A stretch of DNA of 64,000 nucleotides from CAVTJX01 sp963735175 (GTDB lineage Bacteria > Electryoneota > RPQS01). Where the stretch lies: the NCBI GenBank assembly GCA_963735175.1, contig CAVTJX010000008.1, forward strand, positions 247,466 through 311,465, in the 5' to 3' direction. The notes beneath the pieces were generated by a model. That model saw only the letters and a program-made list of their open reading frames with translations, had not been told where the DNA came from and ran no database searches. Positions 47,926 to 56,783 of this stretch are shown here, piece by piece. Numbering within the stretch: position 1 is the stretch's first letter; each line of letters opens with the position of its first letter. A program made the position numbers and the translations under genes.

Positions 47926-49900
47926 ATGACTGCCCAAATTCCGATGTTGACGGATCTGGTGATCATCATCGCCGCCTCGCTGCCGCTGTTGTTTCTCTTC
48001 CGGCGGCTGGGGCTGCCGCCTATCGCCAGCTTTGTGATGACAGGGATCCTGATCGGACCCTTCGGCCTGCGATGGGTGGAAAGTCTGGAGAGCGTGAACG
48101 CGGCGGCGGAGATCGGAGTGGTGCTGCTGCTGTTCACGGTTGGTCTGGAAGTATCCCTCGCGCGGCTCTTACAGACCTCGCTGCGTATTTACGCGCTGGC
48201 GGTGGGGCAGATCGTGCTGACGACCCTGGTGAGCTATGGGGTGGCGCAGGTGCTGGGGCTGGCAACAGGGGCGTCAGTGGTGGTGGGGCTGGTCATAGCG
48301 GTGTCGTCGTCGGCCATTGTGCTGAAGGGACTGTCGGACCGGGGCGAGTTGGAGTCGCCGCTGGGGCGGGTGGTGGTGACGATTTGCCTGGTGCAGGACT
48401 TTGCCGTCGTGCCAATGCTGCTGATTATTGGTTTTTTAGCCGCGGGGAATGCGGACTGGGGGGTAACGGCGCTCAACGTGGGACAGGTGGCCGCGCTCGG
48501 CGGGGTGCTGTATCTGGTAGCGCGGTTCGTGCTGCCGCGGGTCATGCACCGGCTGATGACGATCAATACCTCGGAAGTCGTGCTGCTGCTGACGATCCTG
48601 ATTCTGCTGGGTACCGCCTGGTTGACGTCGTGGGCGGGGTTGTCGCTGGCGATCGGCGCATTTGCCGCGGGGCTGATCCTGTCCGAGACGGAATACTATC
48701 CGCAGATCTACGCCGAGGTCGCGCCGTTCCGCACGCTGTTTTCCAGTTTGTTCTTTGTTTCGGTGGGAATGCTGCTGGATCTGGGATTCGTGGCGGCGCA
48801 TCCGCTGCAGGTGTTGGGCGTAGCGCTGGGCGTGCTGCTGTTCAAATCGCTGATCGTGTTCGGGGTGTCGCTGCCGCTGGGGATCTCGCCGCGGGTGGGC
48901 TTGCAGGCGGGATTTTATGTGGCGCAGATCGGTGAATTGTCATTCCTGCTGATGGCCGCCGCCATGGGCCACGATCTGATGGACGAAGCGGTCTATCAGT
49001 ATCTGATCGCGGCGACGAGCCTGACGCTGGCGGTAACGCCGCTGATCATGCAGTTCTCGCCGCGTTTCGTGTGGCGCGCCACGGGACGGGCGTTGACGGC
49101 CGCGGCCGAAACGTCGGAGGCGCCCCCCGCGCGGCCACAGCCGGCGGTGCTGATTGTCGGCTACGGCATCAACGGCCACAACGTGGCGCGCGTGCTGCGC
49201 GAGGCGGGGATTTATCATGAAGTGCTCGACTACCAATCCCGAAACCGTGCGTCGCACGCGGGCCGAAGGAGTGCTCATTCACTACGGCGACGTGACGCGG
49301 CCCGAAGTGCTGAAGCAGATCGACGCGGGCGGCTTCGACAGCATCGTCGTGGCGATTTCCGATCCCGCCGCCACGCGCCGCGCGGTGCAGCTGCTGCGCG
49401 CGGCTCAGCCGCGGGCGCATCTGATCGTGCGCACGCGGCTGATGGCTGAAGTCGAGGAGCTGGAGAAGCTCGGAGCGAACGTGGTGGTTCCGGAGGAGTT
49501 CGAGACCTCGCTGCGGATCTTCTCGGACCTGCTGCATCACTACCGCGTGCCGCCGCACATCATCGCGCTGCAAGTGGAAGCGGTGCGGGGTCACAGCTAC
49601 GGCCTGCTGCGCACGCGGGCGGGCAGCAGCGTGATCGAGAGCATCGAGCGGTTGATGTTGCAGCGGCTGGTGGAGGCGGTGCCGATTCTGCCGAATAATC
49701 CGGTGGTGGGAAAGCGGATCAGCGAACTGGGCCTCGGCGAGGACGGCGGCTGCATGGTGCTGTCTGTGCTGCGCGGCGGCCTGCCGTTGCGGCCACCGTA
49801 TGAAACGCTGGTCTTGCAGGGGGACGACCTCGTGGTGCTCTATGGCAATCATCTCGATCTGGTGCGCACGGTGGAACGAATGACGTTCGAAAAACACTGA
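47926..49900 (+). CDS. CPA2/Kef-type cation:proton antiporter with TrkA domains (frame change near 49230)
   Basis: About 658 residues when joined. An N-terminal Na+/H+ exchanger domain with about 12 TM helices (LGLPPIASFVMTGILIGPFG, AVSSSAIVLKGLSDRGEL, VQDFAVVPMLLI) is followed by a TrkA_N Rossmann domain (VLIVGYGINGHNVARVLREAG, IHYGDVTRPEVL) and a TrkA_C domain (RISELGLGEDGG). The frame changes near 49230, inside TrkA_N, between the first two beta-alpha units. The downstream part restarts in perfect register. Predicted K+ or Na+ efflux under ligand control by NAD(H) or similar. Confidence 0.92.
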
Positions 49901-49928
49901 AACGCTGAAACCGAAACGCTGGAAGACG

Positions 49929-49950
49929 GAATGGCAAGCCATGTCCCTAC
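49929..49950. repeat. REP-like palindrome, imperfect, reverse orientation
   Basis: ATGGC-AA-GCCAT core followed by GTCCCTAC, the reverse orientation of the GTAGGGACATGGC family. It lies 28 bp after the antiporter stop. Confidence 0.6.
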
Positions 49951-50031
49951 GGAACGATTCGCAGCGGAACGGAAATGGAAAAGAGGAAAGCGCCATGCTC
50001 TCCTCTTTCTTATTTTCAGCGTTTCAGCGTT

Positions 50032-51743
50032 TCAGCGGAGCAGCGTCAGCTTTTGTTCGGCCTCGAAAGCTCCGGCGTGGAGGCGGCAGATGTAGGTGCC
50101 GCTGGCCAGATTCTGCGGCGCCCAGGGCAGGGTGTAGGCGCCGGCGGGGAGCGTGGACGATTCCAGCAAGGCCACGCTGCGGCCCAGAACGTCGAAGATC
50201 TCCACGCGGACTTCGCTGGTCAAGGGTAATTCGAAGCGAATTACCGTCGAGGCGTTGAAGGGATTAGGGAAGTTTCCGGCAAGGCGGAAGGCGCGCGGCA
50301 GTTCACCCCGCGGCTCGGGGACGCTGACGGGACTGATAAAACCCACCAGCGCCACACGCGCCGGATTCGGCGAATTCGGATCGTTGTGGTAGATCAGCAT
50401 GGTGTCCGCGAGCGCCACCGCTGCCGTCGGCGTCCACGTGACCTCCACCGTGTCGCTGTCGTAGGGCCGGACGCTGCCGAGCGGCGCGGAGAAAGTAATC
50501 AGCGCGCCGGCGGTGCCCACATAGCCCACGCTGTCGATGACCAGTGGGCTGCCACCGAAATCGACGGCGATCAGGTTTTTATGCTTGGCAACGCCCACCG
50601 TGGTGAAGCCAAAACTCAGGGTTTGAATGGGCAGGTAGATCAGCGGCGAGGTGAAGAGCGGGAAATCGTCCGCGCCCGGGCCGCCATACGCGCCCATGTC
50701 GTTGCGGGAACCGTCGCGGTCGTTGCAGGGCCGGGTCGGGATCGCCGGCATTCACGGCGGGCGAGGACGCCAGCAGACGAAGATTGGAATCGGCAAACTG
50801 CGGCGGCAGGTCGATGTTGCCCGTGCCCGCGCGCCCGCCCCGAATGTCGCTGTAGGTGAATTGCGCATCGCCCGTGGCGCCGCCGACTTCGTCACTGCCC
50901 GTAGTCGCGTTGTTATTCCAGACGATGTTGTTCTTTGCGTTGACGTGCGTCACCCAGACGCGCACGCCGCCGCCGTTTTGACTGGAGCTGTTGCCGCAGA
51001 CCGTGTTGTTGTCGAAGGTGCTCGTGTAACCCGTGCCGTAGAACCACACGCCGCCGCCGCCGAAGTTCTGTCCGCTGCTGCTGACGGCGCTGTTGTTGAT
51101 GACGACGTTGTTGCGGAGGGTCGCGTTGGCGTAGTTGACGACGACCCCGCCGCCGTAGTAACGGCCTTCGTTATGCGCGATGACATTGTTTAAAATGCGC
51201 GGCGATCCGAAGCCGACGCGGATCCCGCCCGCGCCGGAGCTGGTGATCCCCGCCGGCAGGCGCGTCACGGAGTTGTCGTGGATGATATTGTTGCGGATGA
51301 CCGGCGAGCCGCCATCGACGATGATCCCGCCGCCTTCGACATAGGTGTTGTGATTGAGTTGATCGACCAGCGGTGTGCCGGTGCCGCCGCGGATGGTGAA
51401 GCCGTCGAGCACCGTGGTCGAGTCGATCGCCGCCGAGCATCCGCACCACGGAGGCGGTGTCGGGGTTCGCGGGTTGGCTGCCGTCGATGATCGTCGCGGC
51501 GATCATCGCGCGGGATTGCCGGTCGTCAGGTACTGGCTGGCGACCACGATTTGCTTGCCAAGGAAAGTGATATTCTCGTAATAGAGCCCGGGGGCGACCA
51601 GCACGGTGTCGCTGTTGACCGCCGCGTTAATGGCGCCCTGAATGGTCGCGTAGCCGCCGGGGACGAGCCAGCGTCGTCGCCGTGGCGGGCGACAGCGCGA
51701 AACCGCAGAGCAGAACACAAAGAGCGAATCTCCTGCAACGCAT
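50032..51743 (-). CDS. Secreted right-handed beta-helix protein with sorting domain; frame-broken
   Basis: About 570 codons. ATG 51743 with AGGAG and signal peptide MRCRRFALCVLLCGFALSPATA. The beta-helix region starts with GYATIQGAINAAVNSDTVLV and continues with stacked turns (GGGIIVDGGSPVIRNNIIHD, GGGVVVNYANATLRNNVVIN, GGGVWFYGTGY). Next comes an Ig-like domain (TVEVTWTPTAAVALADTMLI) and then the sorting tail (NFPNPFNASTVIRFELP, VEIFDVLGRSVALLE, FEAEQKLTLLR). Frame changes near 51660, 51510, 51430 and 50740. The fold is shared with polysaccharide lyases, but no catalytic residues are obvious. Confidence 0.78.
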
Positions 51744-51829
51744 GAGAATCTCCTCGCGATGGGATGAAATAAGGATTACGGACGAAAGGTCTTTATGTCT
51801 ACTGGTGGTGTTTCAAGTAAAGTAGGCTC

Positions 51830-51970
51830 GTCGTGGTGACTCTCCAGAGTCACCCGTCCGCCCATCCCGAGGGGTGGCTTTGGAGAGCCACCACCGCGAG
51901 CCTTGGAGAACCACGCCGACTTTTATTGAACTGGCACTCGCTAACCCGCTCCCGCGGGATGGACTCGCTC
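51830..51970. repeat. Tandem palindromes at the end of the FAD oxidoreductase gene
   Basis: Stem 1 is GGTGACTCT/AGAGTCACC (51835-51854). Stem 2 is GGTGGCT/AGCCACC (51873-51892). Part 3 (51938-51963, CTAACCCGCTCCCGCGGGATGGA) resembles the left arm of the inverted repeat at 55339. REP-like. Confidence 0.65.
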
Positions 51971-51973
51971 TTG

Positions 51974-53206
51974 TCAGCGTCCGCCCGTTGCCGTCAGTTC
52001 GAACTCCTCGTGACGGGAATCGGGGGCGAAGACGCGGTCGAGATTGTTTTCGATACGCGCGCCGCCGGCAATGAGTTTGCGCACGCGGCGGTCGTGTTCG
52101 CGACTGCCGAGCAAAAACGCGCTTTCCAGAATTCCGTCGTGGGTGACCAGTGCGCGATAAATCCCCTCGTCTTGCAATTCGTGCAGTACACGGCCAGGAT
52201 TGTGGCGTTTCAGCCACGGACCGATCATCGCAAATTCCCGGTCGAACAGCAAATCGAGGTTGTAAAGCACATCTTCGCGCCACGGCGTAAGGTTGCCCTC
52301 CATGCCGGCGACCGCGGTGCGGGCCTGAGACGTGGCCGAGTTCCACATGAAATTCTGGAAGCGTTCGCCGGTCGGAAATTCGACAATCGCGGCATCACCC
52401 GCGGCGAAGACGCCGGGAGCCGGAGTTTGCAGAAACTCGTCGACGATCAGCTTGCCGCCGGTTAAAAGGCCGCTGCTCTCGAGGTAGCCGACGGCGGGGG
52501 AAACGCCAATGCACACGGCAACAAGATCCGTGTCCAGCGTCTTTCCCTGTTTCGTGTCCACGGCGTGAACGCGGCCCTGTTCGCCTTCAAAGACGACGGC
52601 TTCATCGCGCAGCAACACGCGCACGCCGTTGCGTTCGAGGGACTCCAGAACGAGTTCGCTGCCCACGGCGTCAACCATCGGCGAGCCGACGTAGCCGCCG
52701 CGCACGAGCAGCGTGGTTTCCCAGCCGAAGGCGACGACCGCGTGGGCGAGTTCCAGGCCGAGGATTCCGCCGCCAATGATAACGGCGCGCTTCACCCGCG
52801 CGCGGGCGGCGAGGATCCGTTCCGCGTCGGCCAGCGTGTGGTAATGCACGACCCCGTCGAGGTCGCGGCCGGGCACGGGCAAGTCGACAGGTGACGCGCC
52901 CGTGGCGATGAGCAGCCGGTCGTAGTCATGCACGCCGGCATTCGTCACCACCTGACGCCGTGCCGGGTCGACACGCACGGCGCGCTCGGACAGCACCGTG
53001 ATCCGTTTATCGTCCCAGAAGGCCGGCGGGCGGGGTGTCAATTGTTCGCGCGGCTTGCCCTGAAAGAGGCCTTCGAGGTCGAGGCGCAGGTAGAAGGGGT
53101 GTCCTTCGGCGGCGATGATCGTGATCTCAACGTCGGGATCGTGCCGCCGCAGCAATTCCGCAGCGGTGGCGCCAGCCGCGCTGAAACCGAGGATTAAATG
53201 TTTCAC
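51974..53206 (-). CDS. FAD-dependent pyridine nucleotide-disulfide oxidoreductase, NirB/rubredoxin-reductase-like
   Basis: 410 residues. FAD-binding N terminus (LILGFSAAGATAAELLR, with GFSAAG in place of GxGxxG), ATG motif LLIATGASPVDLP, NAD(P)H domain GGGILGLELAHAV, and FAD pyrophosphate site GVFAAGDAAIVEF. There is no CxxxxC redox disulfide, so it belongs to the NADH-ferredoxin/nitrite-reductase-type group rather than the disulfide reductases. The C-terminal 90 residues (DVLYNLDLLFDREFAMIG) are an extra domain. The electron acceptor is unknown, and no rubredoxin or nitrite reductase partner lies nearby. Confidence 0.85.
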   Translation of the reverse strand: MKHLILGFSAAGATAAELLRRHDPDVEITIIAAEGHPFYLRLDLEGLFQGKPREQLTPRPPAFWDDKRITVLSERAVRVDPARRQVVTNAGVHDYDRLLIATGASPVDLPVPGRDLDGVVHYHTLADAERILAARARVKRAVIIGGGILGLELAHAVVAFGWETTLLVRGGYVGSPMVDAVGSELVLESLERNGVRVLLRDEAVVFEGEQGRVHAVDTKQGKTLDTDLVAVCIGVSPAVGYLESSGLLTGGKLIVDEFLQTPAPGVFAAGDAAIVEFPTGERFQNFMWNSATSQARTAVAGMEGNLTPWREDVLYNLDLLFDREFAMIGPWLKRHNPGRVLHELQDEGIYRALVTHDGILESAFLLGSREHDRRVRKLIAGGARIENNLDRVFAPDSRHEEFELTATGGR

Positions 53207-53440
53207 AGGGAGAAAGTTGGACGCAGGCCGTAAGCCATGCGGTTAGGATTGGCGATACTGACAATTGGCACACCATTCGCAAATGGACAGGGAAATACGG
53301 ATCGGATCGTCGTGATTGCGCATTATGTGACGAAAACTAACGTATTGCTGCAATTTTCAACGCGGATCCGGCCAACTTTGCCCAGTTCGGGACGGTCCCC
53401 GTTCACCCCGCCCTTTTGACCTGCAACCGCTGGAGACAGC

Positions 53441-54262
53441 ATGAGCCTGGAATCGAAATGGATCATTTTCCGCCTCGGGGCGGAACCCTTCGGCTTTGAA
53501 ATTCAATATGTTCGAGAGATGCTGCAAATGCCGGCTGTCCGCAGCATGCCACTGGCCGAGCCCGACTGCCTGGGGGTCACGCTACTGCGTTCAGAGGTGA
53601 TTCCGGTGTTCGATCTGCGCCGCCGGTTCGGTTGGGACGGCAGCGATGAAGGAACGGAGCAACTGGTCGAACTCCTGCAAGAGCGCCAGCGCGATCACGA
53701 AGCATGGCTGGAGGAGCTGGAAGCGAGCGTGCGTGAGCGGCGCGAATTTACGCTGACGACTGATCCGCACAAATGCAAGTTCGGGCAGTGGTACGATCAC
53801 TATTCAACCGACAATCCGTCGCTCGGCAGGGCGTTGAAAAAGTTCGACGCGCCGCACCGGCAGATTCACGCGTCGGCCGATGAAGTCCGCCAGTGCCTGC
53901 ACGACGGACAGCATGAGAAGGCGCTGCAGATCGTCGAAAATACGCGAGCGCTGGTGCTCGCGCGGCTGGTGGAGATTTTCGCGGAAGCCATCGACGAAGT
54001 CCGGCAATGCGCGCGCCGCAGCCTCGTGGTGATCGGCACGGCGGGGGGCACGCTGGGAGTGAGCGTGGATGCGATCGAAGCGGTGATCAGTTGCTCCGAC
54101 GAGGAAATTCAGGCGCCGGACGCCATTCCCGGGATCGAGGCGTTTCCGGGATTGATCGGACTGCTGGCGCAAAAGCAGTCGGCGCAGTTCATTCAACTTC
54201 TGGATCCGGCTCAGATTTATCCGCAGTTGATACCCACGGCGCAAACCGTCACGGTCGCATAG
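53441..54262 (+). CDS. CheW-type scaffold with CZB zinc-binding domain inserted in the middle
   Basis: 273 residues, longer than a normal CheW. Residues 1-65 form the N-terminal CheW half (FRLGAEPFGFEIQYVREML, EVIPVFDLRRRFG) and residues 192-262 the C-terminal half (LVVIGTAGGTLGVSVDAIEAV, IGLLAQKQSAQFIQLLD). Between them lies a helical CZB domain with the ligand set H86, C112 (HKCKFGQWYDHY), H139 and H143. CZB domains bind zinc and sense zinc or oxidants such as HOCl. This could therefore couple a redox or zinc signal directly to the CheA complex. It is 48 kb from the main che operon. A terminator follows. Confidence 0.85.
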   Translation: MSLESKWIIFRLGAEPFGFEIQYVREMLQMPAVRSMPLAEPDCLGVTLLRSEVIPVFDLRRRFGWDGSDEGTEQLVELLQERQRDHEAWLEELEASVRERREFTLTTDPHKCKFGQWYDHYSTDNPSLGRALKKFDAPHRQIHASADEVRQCLHDGQHEKALQIVENTRALVLARLVEIFAEAIDEVRQCARRSLVVIGTAGGTLGVSVDAIEAVISCSDEEIQAPDAIPGIEAFPGLIGLLAQKQSAQFIQLLDPAQIYPQLIPTAQTVTVA

Positions 54263-54302
54263 CGATCAATGGTCCGCGGGATGGATGCCACGAAGACTTG
54301 GG

Positions 54303-54332
54303 AAGGAGCGCTGATGAAGCGCTCCTTTTTTT
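54303..54332 (+). terminator. Canonical terminator after the CheW-CZB gene
   Basis: AAGGAGCGCT (54303-54312), loop GATGA, AGCGCTCCTT (54318-54327), then T to 54332. It also lies at the 3' side of rsgA on the other strand. Confidence 0.9.
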
Positions 54333-54349
54333 ATGGCGCAGACCGGGAC

Positions 54350-55246
54350 TCAGAGTTGTTCCAGCAGCCGGTAGTAGGAACGCAGGCGGGCGGCGGCGAC
54401 GGCGCCGGATTCCACGGCGATGTGCACCGCGCAATCCGGCTCGCTCTGGTGGCGGCAATTGCGGAAGCGGCACCGCGGAGCGAGGGCGGCGATCTCCGGG
54501 AAGAGCTGAGCCAGGCCTTCGCGGGTGATGCCCCACGGCACGAAGCTCTTCATGCCGGGCGTGTCAATCAACGCGCCGTGCGCGTAAGGCACCAGCAATG
54601 AGGCCGACGTGGTGTGCGTGCCCTTGCCCGACCAACTGCTGACCTCGCGCACCTTCATTTCGAGGCCGGGCACGAGGCGATTCAGCAGCGAGGTCTTGCC
54701 CACGCCCGAATTGCCAATGACGCCGGTGATGCCATCCTGCAGCGCCTCCGCCAGCGCATCGATGCCCTCGCCGTTCACATGGCTGAGGGGATAGACGGGC
54801 AGATCGAAACTTTCGTAGACCGCGCGAATCTCGGCGGCGCGGGCGGCATCGGCGTCGAGGTCGGTTTTGGTCAGCGCCAGCAGGGCTGGAATCCGGCCCG
54901 CGAGGGCGGCGACGAGAAAGCGGTCAATGGCGTTGGTCTTCGTTTCCGGCTGGGCCAGCGAGGCCAGAATCAGCACGCGGTCCACGTTGGCGAACAGCAC
55001 CTGCCGTTCATGGCGCAACCCTTCGCGCACATATTCATTCACTCGCGGCAGCACGGTATCGATGGTCCACCGGCCGGGGTCGTGTTCGGCGGTGACGACG
55101 TGGTCGCCGACCACGAGGCCGCTCGCGTTATCATACAGCCGCCCACGGGCAACGGCGTCAATCCGCGCACCGTCCGCCATTTCGAGGCGACAGCGTTTGC
55201 CGGAAACAGTAACCACGCGCGCATTGGCGGCAGAGGGAAGGGTCAT
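54350..55246 (-). CDS. rsgA: Ribosome small subunit-dependent GTPase A
   Basis: 298 residues. Late 30S maturation factor with circularly permuted GTPase motifs: G4 LTKTD precedes G1 GNSGVGKTSLLN and G3 DTPGMKSF. An N-terminal OB fold (LVVGDHVVTAEHD) and a C-terminal zinc-binding segment CRFRNCRHQSEPDCAV complete the family layout. ATG at 55246 gives the normal length. A longer frame upstream (to 55492) passes through intergenic repeat DNA. No neighbouring functional partner. Confidence 0.94.
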   Translation of the reverse strand: MTLPSAANARVVTVSGKRCRLEMADGARIDAVARGRLYDNASGLVVGDHVVTAEHDPGRWTIDTVLPRVNEYVREGLRHERQVLFANVDRVLILASLAQPETKTNAIDRFLVAALAGRIPALLALTKTDLDADAARAAEIRAVYESFDLPVYPLSHVNGEGIDALAEALQDGITGVIGNSGVGKTSLLNRLVPGLEMKVREVSSWSGKGTHTTSASLLVPYAHGALIDTPGMKSFVPWGITREGLAQLFPEIAALAPRCRFRNCRHQSEPDCAVHIAVESGAVAAARLRSYYRLLEQL

Positions 55247-55338
55247 AGGAAACGATGAACCAGCGCGCGGCGCTGAACCCGGTGAATACAGAACGTGAAG
55301 GACAATACTACAATTGGCCACCCCATTCCTTTCCTTGA

Positions 55339-55429
55339 TTACTAGCCAACCCGCTCCTGCGGGCTGGATTCGCAACGGGCAGTGCTCGCGCGAATCCCAT
55401 CCAGCACGCGGGAGCGTGCTGGCTAGTAA
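55339..55429. repeat. Long imperfect inverted repeat (REP/BIME-like) between divergent genes
   Basis: Left arm 55339-55373 and right arm 55390-55429, about 35-40 nt each with a few mismatches and a 16-nt centre. Each arm has its own smaller stem. The right arm contains, inverted, the 27-bp string found at 28612-28638. No gene in 55247-55575. Confidence 0.75.
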
Positions 55430-55575
55430 CGTGGGGTGAGGGCGGCAGGAACAAAGACAGTGGAATATAACGCCCTCATGCCAGAGAATCAACTGGTTAG
55501 CGAGGAGTATTGCCGAACTGCTTGGGAAATGCTATATTAATAGTCTGTTTATCAGCCCCTTGTATAGGAAAGACC

Positions 55576-56727
55576 ATGATCGATTATCCATCCCCGTTTG
55601 CCAAGCCCGTCGACGGCCTCCGTATTAAAGAGTACAATATGGCCATACCCCGCCCTTCGGCGGAGGAAGTGGCGCAGTTTCCTGAGTTGGCAAGGGCGTT
55701 GTTAGAGCGCATCGCCATTCAGCAGGAGGTGTTCCTCGCGGGCGTGGACTACAAAGTCGATTGGGTGAAGGGACATCATTTTCTGTTGGCCGGAGCGACC
55801 GGGCCGGGACTTGGCGGAGCTATCGAGAGTGCCGTCCGCCGCTTTACGGAAAATGAAGGCAGCATTACCGTATTGGCCCGCGACCTCACGAAATCGGTGG
55901 GTTACGAGATGGGACGGCAGATGGAAGAGCGGGCCGGAATGGCCGGCTTTGGTCCGCGCTACCAGTTGATAAACGATGGGATGGCGACGGAGGGTCCGAG
56001 CTTTGACAAGATCGTGAAGACCTTGCGCGCAGCAGGGGCCAGGGATATTATTTATGTGAACAGCGTGGCGGCGGCAATGTCCGGATTGCTGCCGGGTTAT
56101 CCGCCCGTGTATGTCAAGGACGTCGACAGCGACGGGCTGTTCCAATGGAAACTGACACCCATTACAGAGCAGCAGATCGAGAATACGCGCACGATTATGG
56201 GACGGATGGCCGTGGCTTTTCCGCGCGCGCTGGAGGCTGCGGGATTCCGTGTGGCGGTGACGTGCTACATCGACTGGCGGGGCAGTCTCGATGTGCTCAG
56301 CCGCGATCCGCGCAGCGCGGCCTACGGGCGGCAGGGACCATATTCGACAAGCCTCTATCTGCCCAAAGAATTTTTACAGGCCGATACGATTCAGGCCTAT
56401 GGGCATGGGCGCACGGTGCTCGATTGCTATTTGCCGGTGATGCGCACGCGCGCGCTGGGCTTCATTCCGGGAGCGACGCCGCAGTGGTACCTGTTCAGCC
56501 GCTTGATGGACTTGTCGGGTATCCGCCGCCGCGACGTGCCGGAGCTGGCCCTCGGCGTACTCGACCAGATTGGCCGCGCGCTGTCCGGCGGGCCGTACAA
56601 TCCGTTCCCGCGTCTTGACGATCACGAGTCGCCGCTCGACGAGTGGTACCGGCAGATCGTGTTGCGCCTGAACAACGACGAAGGCAGCGAGTTCTTCTGG
56701 AAGAATTGGATCAAGCTCGACGGGTGA
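55576..56727 (+). CDS. FabV-like enoyl-reductase/Rossmann-fold protein
   Basis: 383 residues. The N-terminal dinucleotide-binding strand and loop reads FLLAGATGPGLGGAIESAV. Later segments follow the order of FabV/TER reductases: a YQLIND-type strand, DIIYVNSVAAAMS, TPITEQQIENTRTIMG, VAVTCYIDW, and a C-terminal dimerisation-like region with TPQWYLFSRLMDLSGI. FabV reduces the trans-2 double bond of enoyl-ACP or enoyl-CoA. The catalytic Tyr-x8-Lys pair of FabV is not obvious, so the substrate may differ. ATG 55576 follows GGAAAGA. It could also be a distinct short-chain-dehydrogenase-like family. Confidence 0.5.
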   Translation: MIDYPSPFAKPVDGLRIKEYNMAIPRPSAEEVAQFPELARALLERIAIQQEVFLAGVDYKVDWVKGHHFLLAGATGPGLGGAIESAVRRFTENEGSITVLARDLTKSVGYEMGRQMEERAGMAGFGPRYQLINDGMATEGPSFDKIVKTLRAAGARDIIYVNSVAAAMSGLLPGYPPVYVKDVDSDGLFQWKLTPITEQQIENTRTIMGRMAVAFPRALEAAGFRVAVTCYIDWRGSLDVLSRDPRSAAYGRQGPYSTSLYLPKEFLQADTIQAYGHGRTVLDCYLPVMRTRALGFIPGATPQWYLFSRLMDLSGIRRRDVPELALGVLDQIGRALSGGPYNPFPRLDDHESPLDEWYRQIVLRLNNDEGSEFFWKNWIKLDG

Positions 56728-56730
56728 GGA

Positions 56731-56753
56731 AGAAAGGATGAAGGATGAAGGAT
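56731..56753. repeat. Heptamer (GGATGAA) repeat after a stop codon
   Basis: Two exact and one partial copy of GGATGAA directly after the TGA of the FabV-like gene. Confidence 0.65.
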
Positions 56754-56783
56754 GTCAGAGTCCACGCGAACGAGGAGTAGCAT

